Source: CAYMGQ01 sp964390055 (GTDB lineage Bacteria; Bacillota; Clostridia; Peptostreptococcales; Natronincolaceae). Taken from it: a DNA stretch of 64,000 bases. The stretch lies in assembly GCA_964390055.1 (NCBI GenBank), contig CAYMGQ010000002.1, positions 124,001 to 188,000 on the forward strand, written 5' to 3'. The number at the start of each line of letters is the position of its first letter. Position 1 is the first letter of the stretch. The position numbers were made by a program, and so were the translations under genes. This document shows positions 16,795 through 26,749 of the stretch, piece after piece. Under the pieces are notes generated by a model. It was given only the letters and a program-made list of their open reading frames with translations. It was not told the origin of the DNA and did no database searches.

Positions 16795-16973
16795 TCTACT
16801 TCTCCCTCCCTCCGCCAGCACCCCCCGTGCTTAAGCCCTTAAGCTATATCTGAAAAAGCTAGATAGGTCAAATTATGCCCAAATAGCAAAGGAAATAATT
16901 TCTAGCCCAATGGGCCAGAGCATATTTAAGCACTATAGCCATATTAGCAAGTGGGATTATTACATACTTTGTT

Positions 16974-17003
16974 ATTATACATTATAAATTTAACTTATGC
17001 AAT
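16974..17003 (-). promoter_or_regulatory. Probable SigA promoter for rpsU-yqeY
   Basis: TTGCAT (16998-17003), an 18-nt spacer and TATAAT (16974-16979) on the minus strand. It lies at the 3' end of the HIT gene. The leader to rpsU (16795-16970) has no recognisable riboswitch. Confidence 0.55.
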
Positions 17004-17011
17004 AAGCGTTT

Positions 17012-17356
17012 TTAACCCGGTGGCCATGTCATTTGTCTACCACCTAATATATGAAAATGTATATGATTAACTGTTTGACCCCCGAATCTACCGCAATTAT
17101 TAACAATCCTATAACCCTCTTTGTCCAGTTTTAAATCCTCTGCAAGATGGCGGATTGCCTTAAAAATTTCTGGGAAAATCTCCTCCATGTCCTTATCATT
17201 AACCTCTACCATTGAGGGTATATGTTTTTTAGGAATTACTAATAGGTGATTTGGTGCCTCTGGATTAGCATCTTTAAAGGCCATTACCTTATCATTTTCA
17301 TATAGTATTTTAGCAGGTATTTCTCCATCTATTATTTTGCAAAAAATACATGACAA
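17012..17356 (-). CDS. HIT family nucleotide hydrolase (HinT-like)
   Basis: The 114-residue protein has the histidine triad HIHFHILGG near residues 98-106 and an N-terminal CxxC (SCIFCKII), typical of HinT-type purine nucleoside phosphoramidases. It lies between mtaB and rpsU, as hit-like genes do in several clostridia. The natural substrate is unknown. Confidence 0.93.
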   Translation of the reverse strand: MSCIFCKIIDGEIPAKILYENDKVMAFKDANPEAPNHLLVIPKKHIPSMVEVNDKDMEEIFPEIFKAIRHLAEDLKLDKEGYRIVNNCGRFGGQTVNHIHFHILGGRQMTWPPG

Positions 17357-17438
17357 TTATACTACACCTCCCTACCTATTACTACTGGATAATTCATTAT
17401 ATATTAAATTCTACAAAAATAATAAAAACCCTTTAAAT

Positions 17439-18749
17439 TTAAGAATTTTGTATAATTTCGCCGAAAATAATCCCCTTATTTAGGGTTTTTAATAGGACGT
17501 TTTTGATTTGTCCCTCTAGGCTAGCATCACCTTTCATTACAACCTTGAGGTAATTATCAGTGAAGCCTTCCATACAATTTTTATGATCTCTAGACTCTGT
17601 TTCAATCAGTACTTCTTTTGTCTTTCCAATAAATTGTGCCCTATATTGCTTATTTAATTCTCTGCCTAATGCAATTAGCTCTTTGCTACGTATCTGTTTG
17701 TCATTACCATTAACCTGATTCTTAAAGCTTGCAGCTGGTGTCCCCCTTCTAGGAGAATATTTGAAAACATGGATATCACTAAAGGCAATCTCCCTTACAA
17801 AATTATATGTTTCTTCAAAATCTTCTCTAGTTTCTCCCGGAAAACCTACTATTATATCTGTAGTTAAAGCTATTTGTGGGTAGCTTTTTCTAATCCTTTC
17901 TACAATTTCTTTAAATTCTACACTACTGTATTTTCTGTTCATTTTTTTTAGTATTTTATCACACCCACTTTGCAATGACAAATGAAAATGCCTGCATAAT
18001 TTTCCTATGCTAGTAAGCTCCTGAAGAAAATCATCTGTAAATAAAGTAGGCTCCAGGGAACTTAACCTTATCCGCTCTAAACCATCAATGGAATTTATAG
18101 CCGTCAGGAGTTCTAAAAGTCCATTTTCATTATTAAAATCTTTGCCATAAGATGCCACATGTATTCCTGTTAAAACTATTTCCTTAAAACCCTTTTCTAC
18201 AAGCCTTCGAACTTCCTTTATTACCTGCGATTTCTGTCGGCTTTTTATTGGACCTCTAGCATAGGGTATAATGCAATATGAACAGTAACGATTGCAACCA
18301 TCCTGTATTTTTAAAAAAGCCCTAGTCTGTTCCTGCTGGTCTTTTATGGATATATCTTCGATTTCCCTTGTATCCATAATATTGTCCACTGCATTTATTT
18401 TTTCATTTATACCGCATCCTTCTACTAGGTCTACAATCCTGCTCCTGTGCCTTGTTCCCAGGATTATATTTACCTCATCAATGTCCTCAACCTCTCCGGG
18501 TGCCACCTGTGAATAACAACCAACAACAGCAATAATAGCAGAAGGATTATTACGTCTTGCCCTTCTTATAAATTGCCTAGATTTCCTATCACCCATATTT
18601 GTAACAGTACAAGTATTTATAACATAAACATCGGCTATGTCCATATCTTTTACCAGCCAATAACCGGCCTCCTTAAATAACTCAATCATAGCCTGGGTCT
18701 CATATTGATTTACTTTACAACCTAATGTATGAAATGCCACCCTTTTCAC
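17439..18749 (-). CDS. mtaB: tRNA (t6A37) methylthiotransferase MtaB
   Basis: Radical SAM enzyme that converts t6A37 to ms2t6A37 in tRNAs reading ANN codons. The 436-residue protein has the N-terminal UPF0004 cluster cysteines (TLGCKVNQYE, INTCTVTNMGDRKSRQ, VVGCYSQV), the radical SAM motif CNRYCSYC near residue 150, and a C-terminal TRAM-like domain. The DRKSR and length fit MtaB (YqeV) rather than MiaB. It starts 3 bp after rsmE. Confidence 0.95.
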   Translation of the reverse strand: MKRVAFHTLGCKVNQYETQAMIELFKEAGYWLVKDMDIADVYVINTCTVTNMGDRKSRQFIRRARRNNPSAIIAVVGCYSQVAPGEVEDIDEVNIILGTRHRSRIVDLVEGCGINEKINAVDNIMDTREIEDISIKDQQEQTRAFLKIQDGCNRYCSYCIIPYARGPIKSRQKSQVIKEVRRLVEKGFKEIVLTGIHVASYGKDFNNENGLLELLTAINSIDGLERIRLSSLEPTLFTDDFLQELTSIGKLCRHFHLSLQSGCDKILKKMNRKYSSVEFKEIVERIRKSYPQIALTTDIIVGFPGETREDFEETYNFVREIAFSDIHVFKYSPRRGTPAASFKNQVNGNDKQIRSKELIALGRELNKQYRAQFIGKTKEVLIETESRDHKNCMEGFTDNYLKVVMKGDASLEGQIKNVLLKTLNKGIIFGEIIQNS

Positions 18750-18752
18750 CCT

Positions 18753-19511
18753 TTACCCTCCTAAATCTCCTAGTTCATAGGCCAGTATGCTCAACATAGT
18801 TATTCCCACAGTTTCAGTTCTAAGTATCCTAGGCCCCAAGCTTATGGGTATTAAATTTTGCTCCCTGGCAATATCAATTTCAGTGGCTTCAAAGCCGCCT
18901 TCTGGACCAACCCATATCCCAATTTTTTCTGGTTTTTCCCCACTTATTAATTTAATTGCCTGCCTAAGGTTAGCTTCCCTTTCCTTTACATAGGGAATTA
19001 TATTTAAGTTGTTTGCCCCATCCTGCACTAGGGCATCAGTGTAAGCAATTGGCATATGTATTGTAGGTATTGTACCTCTCTTGCTTTGTTTTGCAGCTTC
19101 TTCAGCAATTTTTTGCCATCTTTTTACCTTCTTTTCTTTATCTTTGTGATTTTTAAATTGGACTATGGTCCTGCTAGTTATAAGAGGGACTATTTCTTTA
19201 ACACCAATTTCTACCGTTTTTTGAATAATATAATCCATCTTATTGGATTTTGGAATGGACTGATATAATATTATATCCTTGGATAATTCAGATGTGATTT
19301 CATGGGTTTCTTTTATTGAAAGGAAAACCTCCATTTTTGTAATTTCTTCAATTTCACCTATATATATATGTTTTTCACTATCGCAAATCTCTAACAAATC
19401 TCCCTTAGCTAATCTTAAAACCCTAGTTATATGCCTTACATCATTGCCTTCAATAAGGATTCTTTTATTTTTAATATCAATATTTTCCGTTTTGACAAAA
19501 AATCTATTCAT
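18753..19511 (-). CDS. rsmE: 16S rRNA (m3U1498) methyltransferase RsmE
   Basis: SPOUT methyltransferase for U1498 in the decoding region. The 252-residue protein has the N-terminal PUA-like part and the knotted C-terminal domain with IGIWVGPEGGFEATEID and SLGPRILRTETVGI. I start at the ATG at 19511 (MNRFFVKTEN), which overlaps the prmA stop by 8 bp behind a GGTGGGGG site; a GTG at 19520 is in frame but lies inside that site. Confidence 0.95.
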   Translation of the reverse strand: MNRFFVKTENIDIKNKRILIEGNDVRHITRVLRLAKGDLLEICDSEKHIYIGEIEEITKMEVFLSIKETHEITSELSKDIILYQSIPKSNKMDYIIQKTVEIGVKEIVPLITSRTIVQFKNHKDKEKKVKRWQKIAEEAAKQSKRGTIPTIHMPIAYTDALVQDGANNLNIIPYVKEREANLRQAIKLISGEKPEKIGIWVGPEGGFEATEIDIAREQNLIPISLGPRILRTETVGITMLSILAYELGDLGG

Positions 19512-20457
19512 TTCCCCCACCTTTTAACTTGGACACCACTACCGCCCATTCTCCCAGCCTATCCACTCTTACAATTTCTAAACCCGCCCCTATCAAGCTG
19601 TCTTTAACCTGCTTAACCCTATCTAATATAATTCCGGAGGCTATAAAAACTCCATCTGCTGCTAGATAAGTTGCAATATCTTTACTTAAAAAAATTATTA
19701 CCTCTGCAATTATATTAGCCACTATTATATTGGCCTTTTCATGGATAACCTCCATCAAATTGCCCTCTCGGACCTCTAGTACATTGTCCACCATATTATA
19801 CCTGCTATTATTTATAGTTGCATCTATGGCAACCTTATCTATATCCACTGCTATAACCCTTTGGGCTCCCAATTTAGCAGCCACTATACTCAAAATCCCA
19901 CTTCCACAACCAATATCAAATACAAGAGAATTAGGCTTTACATAAGTCTCTAGCTCCCTGACACATAAAATTGTACTCTCGTGAGTTCCCGTTCCGAAGG
20001 CCATGCCCGGATCCATTTCCACCACTGCCTCCCCAGGCCTAGGAGCATATTTTTCCCAAACTGGTTTTATTACAATTTTTTCGCCAATTTTAATAGTCTT
20101 ATAGTATCTTTTCCAAGACTTGCTCCAGTCCTCCTCATGTATTTCTAAAGTACTTACCTCTCCCTCCCCCACATCTAACCCATATTGGGGTATAAGTTCT
20201 ACAGCCTGTCGAATCAGTTCAATCTTATCTATCAGGTTAGGTGCCTCGGGCAAGTATCCCTTGACTATGGCCCCTTCGTAACGATCTTCAAAAATAGACT
20301 CATCGATATAATCCCAACTGTTTTCGTCATTTTCCTCAAAGACCAAATCATTAAAATCCTCTATTACCACCCCTGTTACGCCAGCATCATATAGAATATT
20401 GGAAACAGCCTCAACAGCTTCTGTGGTAGTTTTTATTGATACTTCTACCCATTCCAT
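19504..20457 (-). CDS. prmA: Ribosomal protein L11 methyltransferase PrmA
   Basis: Trimethylates ribosomal protein L11. The 317-residue protein has an N-terminal L11-recognition domain (about 1-95) and a Rossmann methyltransferase domain with motif I VFDIGCGSGILSIVAAKLGA and the post-motif NIIAEVI. The DPGMAFGTGTHEST segment is characteristic. It sits downstream of dnaJ, starting the prmA-rsmE-mtaB unit. Confidence 0.96.
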   Translation of the reverse strand: MEWVEVSIKTTTEAVEAVSNILYDAGVTGVVIEDFNDLVFEENDENSWDYIDESIFEDRYEGAIVKGYLPEAPNLIDKIELIRQAVELIPQYGLDVGEGEVSTLEIHEEDWSKSWKRYYKTIKIGEKIVIKPVWEKYAPRPGEAVVEMDPGMAFGTGTHESTILCVRELETYVKPNSLVFDIGCGSGILSIVAAKLGAQRVIAVDIDKVAIDATINNSRYNMVDNVLEVREGNLMEVIHEKANIIVANIIAEVIIFLSKDIATYLAADGVFIASGIILDRVKQVKDSLIGAGLEIVRVDRLGEWAVVVSKLKGGGNE

Positions 20458-20569
20458 CTTATCACATCCTCTAAATAATATCCCTGACTATATATAGTAT
20501 TATACCCAATATTTTTCCAAGCAATATTTAACAATTCTTTCAAATCAATAGTCAAAGAAAAGTATAATA

Positions 20570-20594
20570 AAATCACCCTATTTAAGAGTGATTT
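20570..20594 (-). terminator. Terminator after dnaJ
   Basis: AAATCAC (20570-20576) pairs with GTGATTT (20588-20594) around an 11-nt loop, with more T on the minus strand beyond. It ends just before the dnaJ stop codon region at 20597. Weak stem of seven pairs. Confidence 0.55.
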
Positions 20595-20596
20595 CA

Positions 20597-21724
20597 TTAT
20601 ACACCAAATGCATCCTTCATCTTGTCGAAAAAGGACTTTCTTTTTTCATGTATTTCCTCTCCACCTTCGGCGGCAAACTGCTTTAATAGGTTTTTTTGTT
20701 TTTCTGTTAGGTTTTTGGGCACTTCCACCACAACTTTCACATATTGATGGCCCTTACCATATCCTCGTGGATTTGGAACACCCCTATTTCTTAGTCGAAA
20801 AACAGTTCCCGACTGGGTACCTTCCTCTATTGTATATTTTACCTTACCCTCTAATGTGGGAACCTCCAACTCTTCTCCTAGGGCAGCTTGAACGAAAGTA
20901 ATAGGTATTTCACATATTATATCATAGCCATCCCTTTGAAATATCTTATGGGGCCTCACAGTTAATACTACATACAAATCCCCTTGTGGCCCTCCTTTAA
21001 TGCCAGGTTCACCCTGTCCCCTTAGGGGAATAACCGATCCATTGTCAACACCGGCAGGAATTTTAACCCTGATCTTTTTACGTTTTCTTTCTTTCCCCTT
21101 ACCATTACAGGCACTACAAGGGTTTTCAATTATATGACCCTCTCCCCCGCATTTATCACAGGCCTTAACATTGACGATTTGACCCAGTACAGTTCTTTGG
21201 GCAAATCTCACCTCGCCTGTTCCATTGCAGTAGGTGCAGGTTTTAACAGATGTTCCAGGCTTTGCACCACTTCCATTGCAGGTATCACACCTATCATACC
21301 TAGAAAATTCGATAGTCTTTTCCGTTCCGAAAACAGCCTCCTCGAAACTGATACTTAACTCATACTTAATATCAGCCCCCTGTTGTGGCCCCCTCCTTCT
21401 TGCACTTCTACCACCACCGAACATATCAAATATATCTCCAAAAACATCTTCGAAACCTCCAAAACCACCAAAGCCTTCGAATCCGCCTCCGGCATTACCG
21501 TCAACCCCAGCATGACCAAACTGGTCATATCTTTGTTTCTTTTCCGGTGTACTTAGTATTTCATAAGCCTCGTTTAATTCTTTAAACTTTTCCTCCGCTG
21601 TACTATCATCAGGGTTTCTATCCGGATGATATTTCATGGCCAATTTTCTATAAGCTCTTTTTATTTCATCATCACTAGCATTCCTGTCAACCCCAAGAAC
21701 TTCGTAATAATCCCTTTTACTCAT
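20597..21724 (-). CDS. dnaJ: Chaperone DnaJ
   Basis: Co-chaperone that delivers substrates to DnaK and stimulates its ATPase. The 375-residue protein has a J domain with HPD (YHPDRNPDD), a Gly/Phe-rich segment (about 76-110), four CxxCxGxG zinc repeats (CDTCNGSGA, CTYCNGTGE, CDKCGGEGH, CSACNGKGK) and the C-terminal substrate domains. A hairpin separates it from dnaK, so its level may be lower than that of DnaK. Confidence 0.98.
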   Translation of the reverse strand: MSKRDYYEVLGVDRNASDDEIKRAYRKLAMKYHPDRNPDDSTAEEKFKELNEAYEILSTPEKKQRYDQFGHAGVDGNAGGGFEGFGGFGGFEDVFGDIFDMFGGGRSARRRGPQQGADIKYELSISFEEAVFGTEKTIEFSRYDRCDTCNGSGAKPGTSVKTCTYCNGTGEVRFAQRTVLGQIVNVKACDKCGGEGHIIENPCSACNGKGKERKRKKIRVKIPAGVDNGSVIPLRGQGEPGIKGGPQGDLYVVLTVRPHKIFQRDGYDIICEIPITFVQAALGEELEVPTLEGKVKYTIEEGTQSGTVFRLRNRGVPNPRGYGKGHQYVKVVVEVPKNLTEKQKNLLKQFAAEGGEEIHEKRKSFFDKMKDAFGV

Positions 21725-21840
21725 TTTTTCACCGCCCCTCTTATCTACACTAATATATCAATATTTGAGTCCTTAGCCATTAACAATTATAGTGAACTTC
21801 TTTAATATTATCAAGATTTATATTAGGGACTACTAAATAG

Positions 21841-21866
21841 GAGGACACCCTCTTATAGGTGTCCTC
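21841..21866 (-). terminator. Hairpin between dnaK and dnaJ
   Basis: A perfect 9-bp stem GAGGACACC/GGTGTCCTC (21841-21849 with 21858-21866) with an 8-nt loop, 10 bp past the dnaK stop. The following minus strand is not a clean T run, so it may be a partial terminator or an mRNA-stabilising end that sets the dnaK:dnaJ ratio. Confidence 0.65.
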
Positions 21867-21875
21867 ACAAGCCTT

Positions 21876-23708
21876 TTACTCTTCATCATCGTCCTTAACT
21901 TCCTCGAATTCTGCATCTACAACATTCTCATCCATGCTTTCACCATTTGCCCCAGTGTCCTCTGCCTGTTGAGCCTGCTGCTGATACATTTGTTGAGAAA
22001 TAGTGTGGAAGGCATTGTTTAGTTCTTCTATTCCCTTTTTCATATCATCAAGGTTATCGGTTTCTAGCGCTTTCTTTAGTTTATCTACCTCAGCCTTGAC
22101 CTTCTCTTCATCCTCGCTACTGATTTTTCCTTCCAATTCCTTTAGGGTTTTCTCAGTTTGATAAATTAAAGTATCCGCTTGATTTTTAGTTTCAATCATT
22201 TCCTTACGCTTTTTATCCTCTTCTGCATGTGCTTCTGCTTCCTTTACCTTGGCTTCTATTTCATCCTCCGATAAATTAGTTGAGGATGTTATGGTTATAT
22301 TTTGTTCCTTGCCCGTTCCTAAATCTTTGGCAGAAACATTAACAATCCCGTTAGCATCAATATCAAAGGTCACTTCTATTTGCGGAACACCCCTAGGCGC
22401 TGGCGGTATTCCTGTTAACTGAAATCTACCCATAGTTATGTTGTCTGTTGCCATCTGTCTTTCTCCTTGGAGGACATGGATATCAACGGCTGATTGATTA
22501 TCAGCAGCTGTGGAGAAAGTCTGGCTTTTCTTTGTTGGAATTGTTGTATTCCTATCAATCAGTCTAGTAAATACCCCACCCAAAGTTTCAATCCCCAAAG
22601 ATAGGGGGGTTACATCTAGTAGGAGAACATCCTTTACTTCCCCCGTCAAAACTCCTGCCTGTATTGCTGCCCCTATGGCTACACATTCGTCAGGGTTAAT
22701 GCCCTTATGAGGGTCTTTGCCAGTAATTTTTTTAACTTCCTCTTGAACAGCTGGTATACGTGTGGAACCACCAACTAAAATTATTTTATCCAAATCCCCT
22801 GATCCAAGTTTTGCATCATCCATAGCCTTTCTCAAGGGCACCATAGTTTCCTCAATTAAATGGGCTGATATCTCCTCAAACTTAGCCCTAGTTAAGTCCA
22901 TGTTTAAATGTTTTGGACCCGTATTTGTAGCCGTAATAAAGGGTAGGTTTATATTTGTAGTCATGGTGCTTGAAAGCTCCTGCTTTGCTTTCTCAGCCGC
23001 TTCTTTTAGTCTTTGTAAGGCCATTTTATCCTGTCTTAAATCTATACCCTCTTGCCCCTTAAAATCTTCGGCTATATAGTCAATAATTACTTGATCAAAA
23101 TCATCACCACCAAGATTATTATTCCCATTAGTGGCCAAAACTTCAAAGACACCGTCACCTAACTCTAAAATTGATACATCAAAGGTTCCCCCACCTAAAT
23201 CATATACTAATATTTTTTGTTGTTCTTCAACCTTATCTAAGCCATAGGCTAGTGCAGCTGCTGTTGGTTCATTTATAATCCTTTGCACATTTAAACCAGC
23301 AATCCTACCAGCATCCTTTGTGGCCTGCCTTTGACTGTCTGTAAAATATGCTGGCACTGTTATCACTGCATCTGTAACATTCTGACCCAAATAAGCCTCT
23401 GCATCAGTTTTCATTTTCTGTAAAAGCATGGCCGAAATATCCTGTGGTGTGTAGTTTTTACCGTCTATGTCCTTTTTATAATCAGAACCCATGTGGGTTT
23501 TTATAGACAAAATTGTTTTTTCGGGATTAGTAACTGCCTGTCTTTTCGCAGGTTCACCTACAATCCTTTCATTGTCTTTGCCAAAGGCGACAATGGAAGG
23601 CGTTGTTCTATCCCCCTCTGCATTTGTTATAACAACAGGTTCTCCTCCCTCTAATACAGCCACACATGAGTTGGTTGTACCCAAATCAATACCAATAACT
23701 TTACCCAT
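21876..23708 (-). CDS. dnaK: Chaperone DnaK (Hsp70)
   Basis: ATP-dependent Hsp70 chaperone. The 610-residue protein starts MGKVIGIDLGTTNSCVAVLE and shows VYDLGGGTFDVSIL, the VGGSTRIPAVQE signature, the interdomain linker DVLLLDVTPLSLGIETLGG and an acidic tail (EFEEVKDDDEE). Gram-positive length. It follows grpE by 47 bp in the CIRCE-controlled operon. Confidence 0.98.
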   Translation of the reverse strand: MGKVIGIDLGTTNSCVAVLEGGEPVVITNAEGDRTTPSIVAFGKDNERIVGEPAKRQAVTNPEKTILSIKTHMGSDYKKDIDGKNYTPQDISAMLLQKMKTDAEAYLGQNVTDAVITVPAYFTDSQRQATKDAGRIAGLNVQRIINEPTAAALAYGLDKVEEQQKILVYDLGGGTFDVSILELGDGVFEVLATNGNNNLGGDDFDQVIIDYIAEDFKGQEGIDLRQDKMALQRLKEAAEKAKQELSSTMTTNINLPFITATNTGPKHLNMDLTRAKFEEISAHLIEETMVPLRKAMDDAKLGSGDLDKIILVGGSTRIPAVQEEVKKITGKDPHKGINPDECVAIGAAIQAGVLTGEVKDVLLLDVTPLSLGIETLGGVFTRLIDRNTTIPTKKSQTFSTAADNQSAVDIHVLQGERQMATDNITMGRFQLTGIPPAPRGVPQIEVTFDIDANGIVNVSAKDLGTGKEQNITITSSTNLSEDEIEAKVKEAEAHAEEDKKRKEMIETKNQADTLIYQTEKTLKELEGKISSEDEEKVKAEVDKLKKALETDNLDDMKKGIEELNNAFHTISQQMYQQQAQQAEDTGANGESMDENVVDAEFEEVKDDDEE

Positions 23709-23755
23709 TAATTCTTCCTCCTTATATATATAAAAAATTAAATTTATATTTTCTT

Positions 23756-24355
23756 TTATTGTGCAACTTTTACCATAGCTGGTCTCAATACTTTATCCTT
23801 TATCATATAACCTTTTTGAAACACCTCTATTACCTCACCGGACTCACAATTTTCAATTTCTTCCCTCATTACCGCATGGTGTAGATTCATATCAAAGGGT
23901 TTATTTAGTGCCTCTATCTCCTTTACCCCATGTTTTTCAAGGGTGTCCAACATTTTTTTAAAAATCAATTCTACACCAGTATATAAGGGCTCCTCCTTAT
24001 CCTCTTGGGCCTCCAATGCCCTTTCAAAGTTATCAATTATATCTAACAAATCCAAGGCTAATTTTTCATTAGCATATAGATAGATATCTTCTTTTTCTTT
24101 CTCAGTCCTTTTTTTAAAGTTAGCAAATTCTGCTTGTAGTCTAAGCATCCTGTCGTAGTATTCCGAGCATTGGGCTTTCTTTTTTTCTAACTCATCTCTT
24201 AAGTCATCTATGTTTTCAGTCCTTGATTGACTTTCCATTTCATCTTTTTCAGCTTCTAATTCACTATGTATCTCCTGGTCACTCTCTTCCCCATCTGATT
24301 TGTCACTAGCTTCAGTTTCTGCCCCATCTCTTATCCTGTCTTTTTCCTTAGTCAT
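23756..24355 (-). CDS. grpE: Nucleotide exchange factor GrpE
   Basis: Releases ADP from DnaK. The 199-residue protein has a highly acidic N-terminal extension, a long coiled coil (about 45-105) and the C-terminal beta domain ending in GYMIKDKVLRPAMVKVAQ. It lies between hrcA and dnaK. Confidence 0.97.
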   Translation of the reverse strand: MTKEKDRIRDGAETEASDKSDGEESDQEIHSELEAEKDEMESQSRTENIDDLRDELEKKKAQCSEYYDRMLRLQAEFANFKKRTEKEKEDIYLYANEKLALDLLDIIDNFERALEAQEDKEEPLYTGVELIFKKMLDTLEKHGVKEIEALNKPFDMNLHHAVMREEIENCESGEVIEVFQKGYMIKDKVLRPAMVKVAQ

Positions 24356-24444
24356 TACATATCACCTCACCTGGATTATTTATAAAATACAGTAAGTTGC
24401 AAAGATAGAGTGCAAAATGCCCCCGCACTTCGCACTAGTCTGTT

Positions 24445-25476
24445 TTATCTATATCTTGATCTTAGCAATTCATTTATATACCGGCTAATTTGATTCATTA
24501 CTCCAACTACATTAGAGTAATCCATCCTGGTGGGACCAATTACACTTAATTTTCCCACAAGATTTCCCTTTATCTTATAGGTGGCGGTAACTATGCTACA
24601 ATCCCTGACTTCCTCATATATGTTTTCACTCCCAATGGAAATATCTATCCCCTTGTTCCCAGTTGATGATATTAAATCCATTATAATTTCTTTATCTTCT
24701 AACAATGTAAGGAAGTTTTTAGCCTTAAATATATCATTATATTCTGGGAAATCAAAAATATTTGTAGTACCACTTAAAAATAATTCTACATCTTCAATAT
24801 CTTCCAAGGCTTTGAATAATTTAGGAGTAATTGCCTCAATTAATGTATTAAATTCATAAAGTTCTTTTTTAAGATTGTCTAACATTGTCATTTCAATATC
24901 TTTAATGGCCATACCCTGGAGTCTATTATTAAGCAAATTTGTAACTTTTTCCGTTTGTTCGAAATCTATACCCTCTTTGACATTAATTATATGGTTTTTT
25001 ATCATACCCGTATCTGTAATCATTACAGCTATTATTTTTTTAGTATCCATTGGGACTAATTGAATATGCCGTATTTTATCGTCTTTAATTTGGGGAGTTA
25101 AAACCGCAGATGTATAATTAGTTAGTTGGGATATAATCCTAGAACTATATTGTAACAGTTGCTCAACTTCGCCAAATTGCTTCAATAGGTTAGCCTTTAT
25201 ATTTCTTCTTTGTAAGTCTGCTATAACTTTTATTTCCATTAAATTATCGACATAGAGCCTATAGCCCTTATCAGAGGGAACACGACCCGAGGATGTATGA
25301 GGCTGTGTAAGATACCCCAGTTCTTCCAAATCCGACATTTCATTTCTGATAGTTGCTGGACTTACACCAAGACTATACTTTCTCGATAATGTCCTAGAAC
25401 CCACAGGTTCAGCAGTATCAATATAATCTTGAATAATGGCCTGTAATACCCTTATCTTTCTATCGTTTAAATGCAT
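24445..25476 (-). CDS. hrcA: Heat-inducible transcription repressor HrcA
   Basis: Represses class I heat-shock genes by binding CIRCE. The 343-residue protein has an N-terminal winged helix (SLGVSPATIRNEMSDLEELG), a GAF-like middle and the C-terminal half typical of HrcA. The start is the ATG at 25476 (MHLNDRKIRVLQAII) behind GGAGGTGAGGAG; the frame upstream to 25512 overlaps the CIRCE element and cannot be the start. First gene of hrcA-grpE-dnaK-dnaJ; autoregulated by the CIRCE at 25496-25522. Confidence 0.97.
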   Translation of the reverse strand: MHLNDRKIRVLQAIIQDYIDTAEPVGSRTLSRKYSLGVSPATIRNEMSDLEELGYLTQPHTSSGRVPSDKGYRLYVDNLMEIKVIADLQRRNIKANLLKQFGEVEQLLQYSSRIISQLTNYTSAVLTPQIKDDKIRHIQLVPMDTKKIIAVMITDTGMIKNHIINVKEGIDFEQTEKVTNLLNNRLQGMAIKDIEMTMLDNLKKELYEFNTLIEAITPKLFKALEDIEDVELFLSGTTNIFDFPEYNDIFKAKNFLTLLEDKEIIMDLISSTGNKGIDISIGSENIYEEVRDCSIVTATYKIKGNLVGKLSVIGPTRMDYSNVVGVMNQISRYINELLRSRYR

Positions 25477-25495
25477 ACTCCTCACCTCCCACTTA

Positions 25496-25522
25496 TTAGC
25501 ACTCTGTTCCATCGAGTGCTAA
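25496..25522. promoter_or_regulatory. CIRCE operator
   Basis: TTAGCACTC (25496-25504), 9-nt spacer, GAGTGCTAA (25514-25522): a perfect match to the HrcA operator. It lies between the promoter and the hrcA start. Confidence 0.98.
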
Positions 25523-25535
25523 TGATACTGCCTAT

Positions 25536-25564
25536 AAAATATCATTTGCACAATAATTTGTCAA
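25536..25564 (-). promoter_or_regulatory. SigA promoter of the hrcA operon
   Basis: TTGACA (25559-25564), 17-nt spacer, TATTTT (25536-25541) on the minus strand. The predicted start lies a few bases upstream of CIRCE, so bound HrcA would block early transcription. Confidence 0.8.
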
Positions 25565-25579
25565 TAGTTTTCTATAAAA

Positions 25580-26719
25580 TTAATCTAAAAGCATCTCTTG
25601 AAATACTTGATTGCCTAATCTTATTCCCTTCTTAGTAAGTCTTATAAAGTTTTTATTATACTGTAACATTTTTTTATTTTTAAGTTTTTCCAGCCTACAG
25701 CCATAAATTTCCCACGGGCTTTTGCCAAAGCTATTTTGGAAATCATCCACAGATATTCCTTCCATCATCCTCAAGCCCATAAACATTGTTTCGCTCACTT
25801 GATCATTATATGATAAATTAATTTTATCACTGATAGGTTTTTTACCCTTGTCCACTAATTCCAGATATTTTGACATACCAGTATAATTATTAAATCTACT
25901 TTTGCCCATATGAGAATGCGCCCCCAAACCCAAACCTAGGTATTCTCCGTTCTTCCAATAGTTTATATTATGTTGGCACTTAAAGCCTTTGCGGGCAAAA
26001 TTGGAAATTTCATAATGATTATAGTTCTTTCCTTCCAGGAAGCTAATTCCTTCCTCATACATAGCCAGCTCTATATCCTCATCAACCCTTTTAATTTTAC
26101 CGGTCTCAAGCCATCTTTGAAACAGGGTGCCCTCCTCCACAATCAAACTATAGGTAGAAATATGGGGAATTTCTAATTGGCTTACATTCCTAAGACAAGC
26201 CCTCCAATCTTGGAGGGTCTGATTTGGCAGGGCAAAAATTAGGTCAACATTTATATTGGAAAATCCAGCCCTTCTCGCATCTCTTAAGTTGTTAATAAAA
26301 TCCTCATATTTGTGGATTCTCCCTATTTGTTTTAGTAGATGGTTTTGACAGGCCTGCAGGCCTATACTTAATCTGTTAACCCCACTATTTAAATAATCCA
26401 TTAATTTTTGCCTATCAAGTATTCCAGGATTAGCCTCTATAGATATTTCTATTTTATTATCTACTTTAAAATGTTTGTAGAGGCAGTTTATTATTCTATT
26501 TATTTGTCTTCCCTCAAGTATGGAAGGTGTGCCCCCTCCTATAAAGATAGTAGTTATTTTATAATCCTCCATGGCCTCCGTATATAGAGCCATTTCTTTT
26601 TCTAGCCTATCAATATATTCTATAATGAGGTGGTCCTTATTAACATAGGATATAAAATCACAATAATAACATTTGGCCCTGCAAAAAGGTATATGAATGT
26701 AAATTCCCACCTTCTTCAA
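25580..26719 (-). CDS. hemW: Radical SAM heme chaperone HemW
   Basis: The 379-residue protein matches HemW (formerly HemN-like): radical SAM motif CRAKCYYCDF near residues 14-23, the GGGTPSIL segment and the HemN C-terminal domain. HemW binds heme and passes it to acceptor proteins and is not a coproporphyrinogen dehydrogenase. It lies between lepA and hrcA in the usual Firmicute order; no heme genes are nearby. Confidence 0.94.
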   Translation of the reverse strand: MKKVGIYIHIPFCRAKCYYCDFISYVNKDHLIIEYIDRLEKEMALYTEAMEDYKITTIFIGGGTPSILEGRQINRIINCLYKHFKVDNKIEISIEANPGILDRQKLMDYLNSGVNRLSIGLQACQNHLLKQIGRIHKYEDFINNLRDARRAGFSNINVDLIFALPNQTLQDWRACLRNVSQLEIPHISTYSLIVEEGTLFQRWLETGKIKRVDEDIELAMYEEGISFLEGKNYNHYEISNFARKGFKCQHNINYWKNGEYLGLGLGAHSHMGKSRFNNYTGMSKYLELVDKGKKPISDKINLSYNDQVSETMFMGLRMMEGISVDDFQNSFGKSPWEIYGCRLEKLKNKKMLQYNKNFIRLTKKGIRLGNQVFQEMLLD

Positions 26720-26749
26720 AATCCTTCCTCCCTACTTTATTAGAGGCAA

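Noticed and set aside
16795..16973. Riboswitch or autoregulatory structure in the rpsU leader
   Set aside because: The leader is long, but no known r-protein leader or riboswitch signature was recognised.
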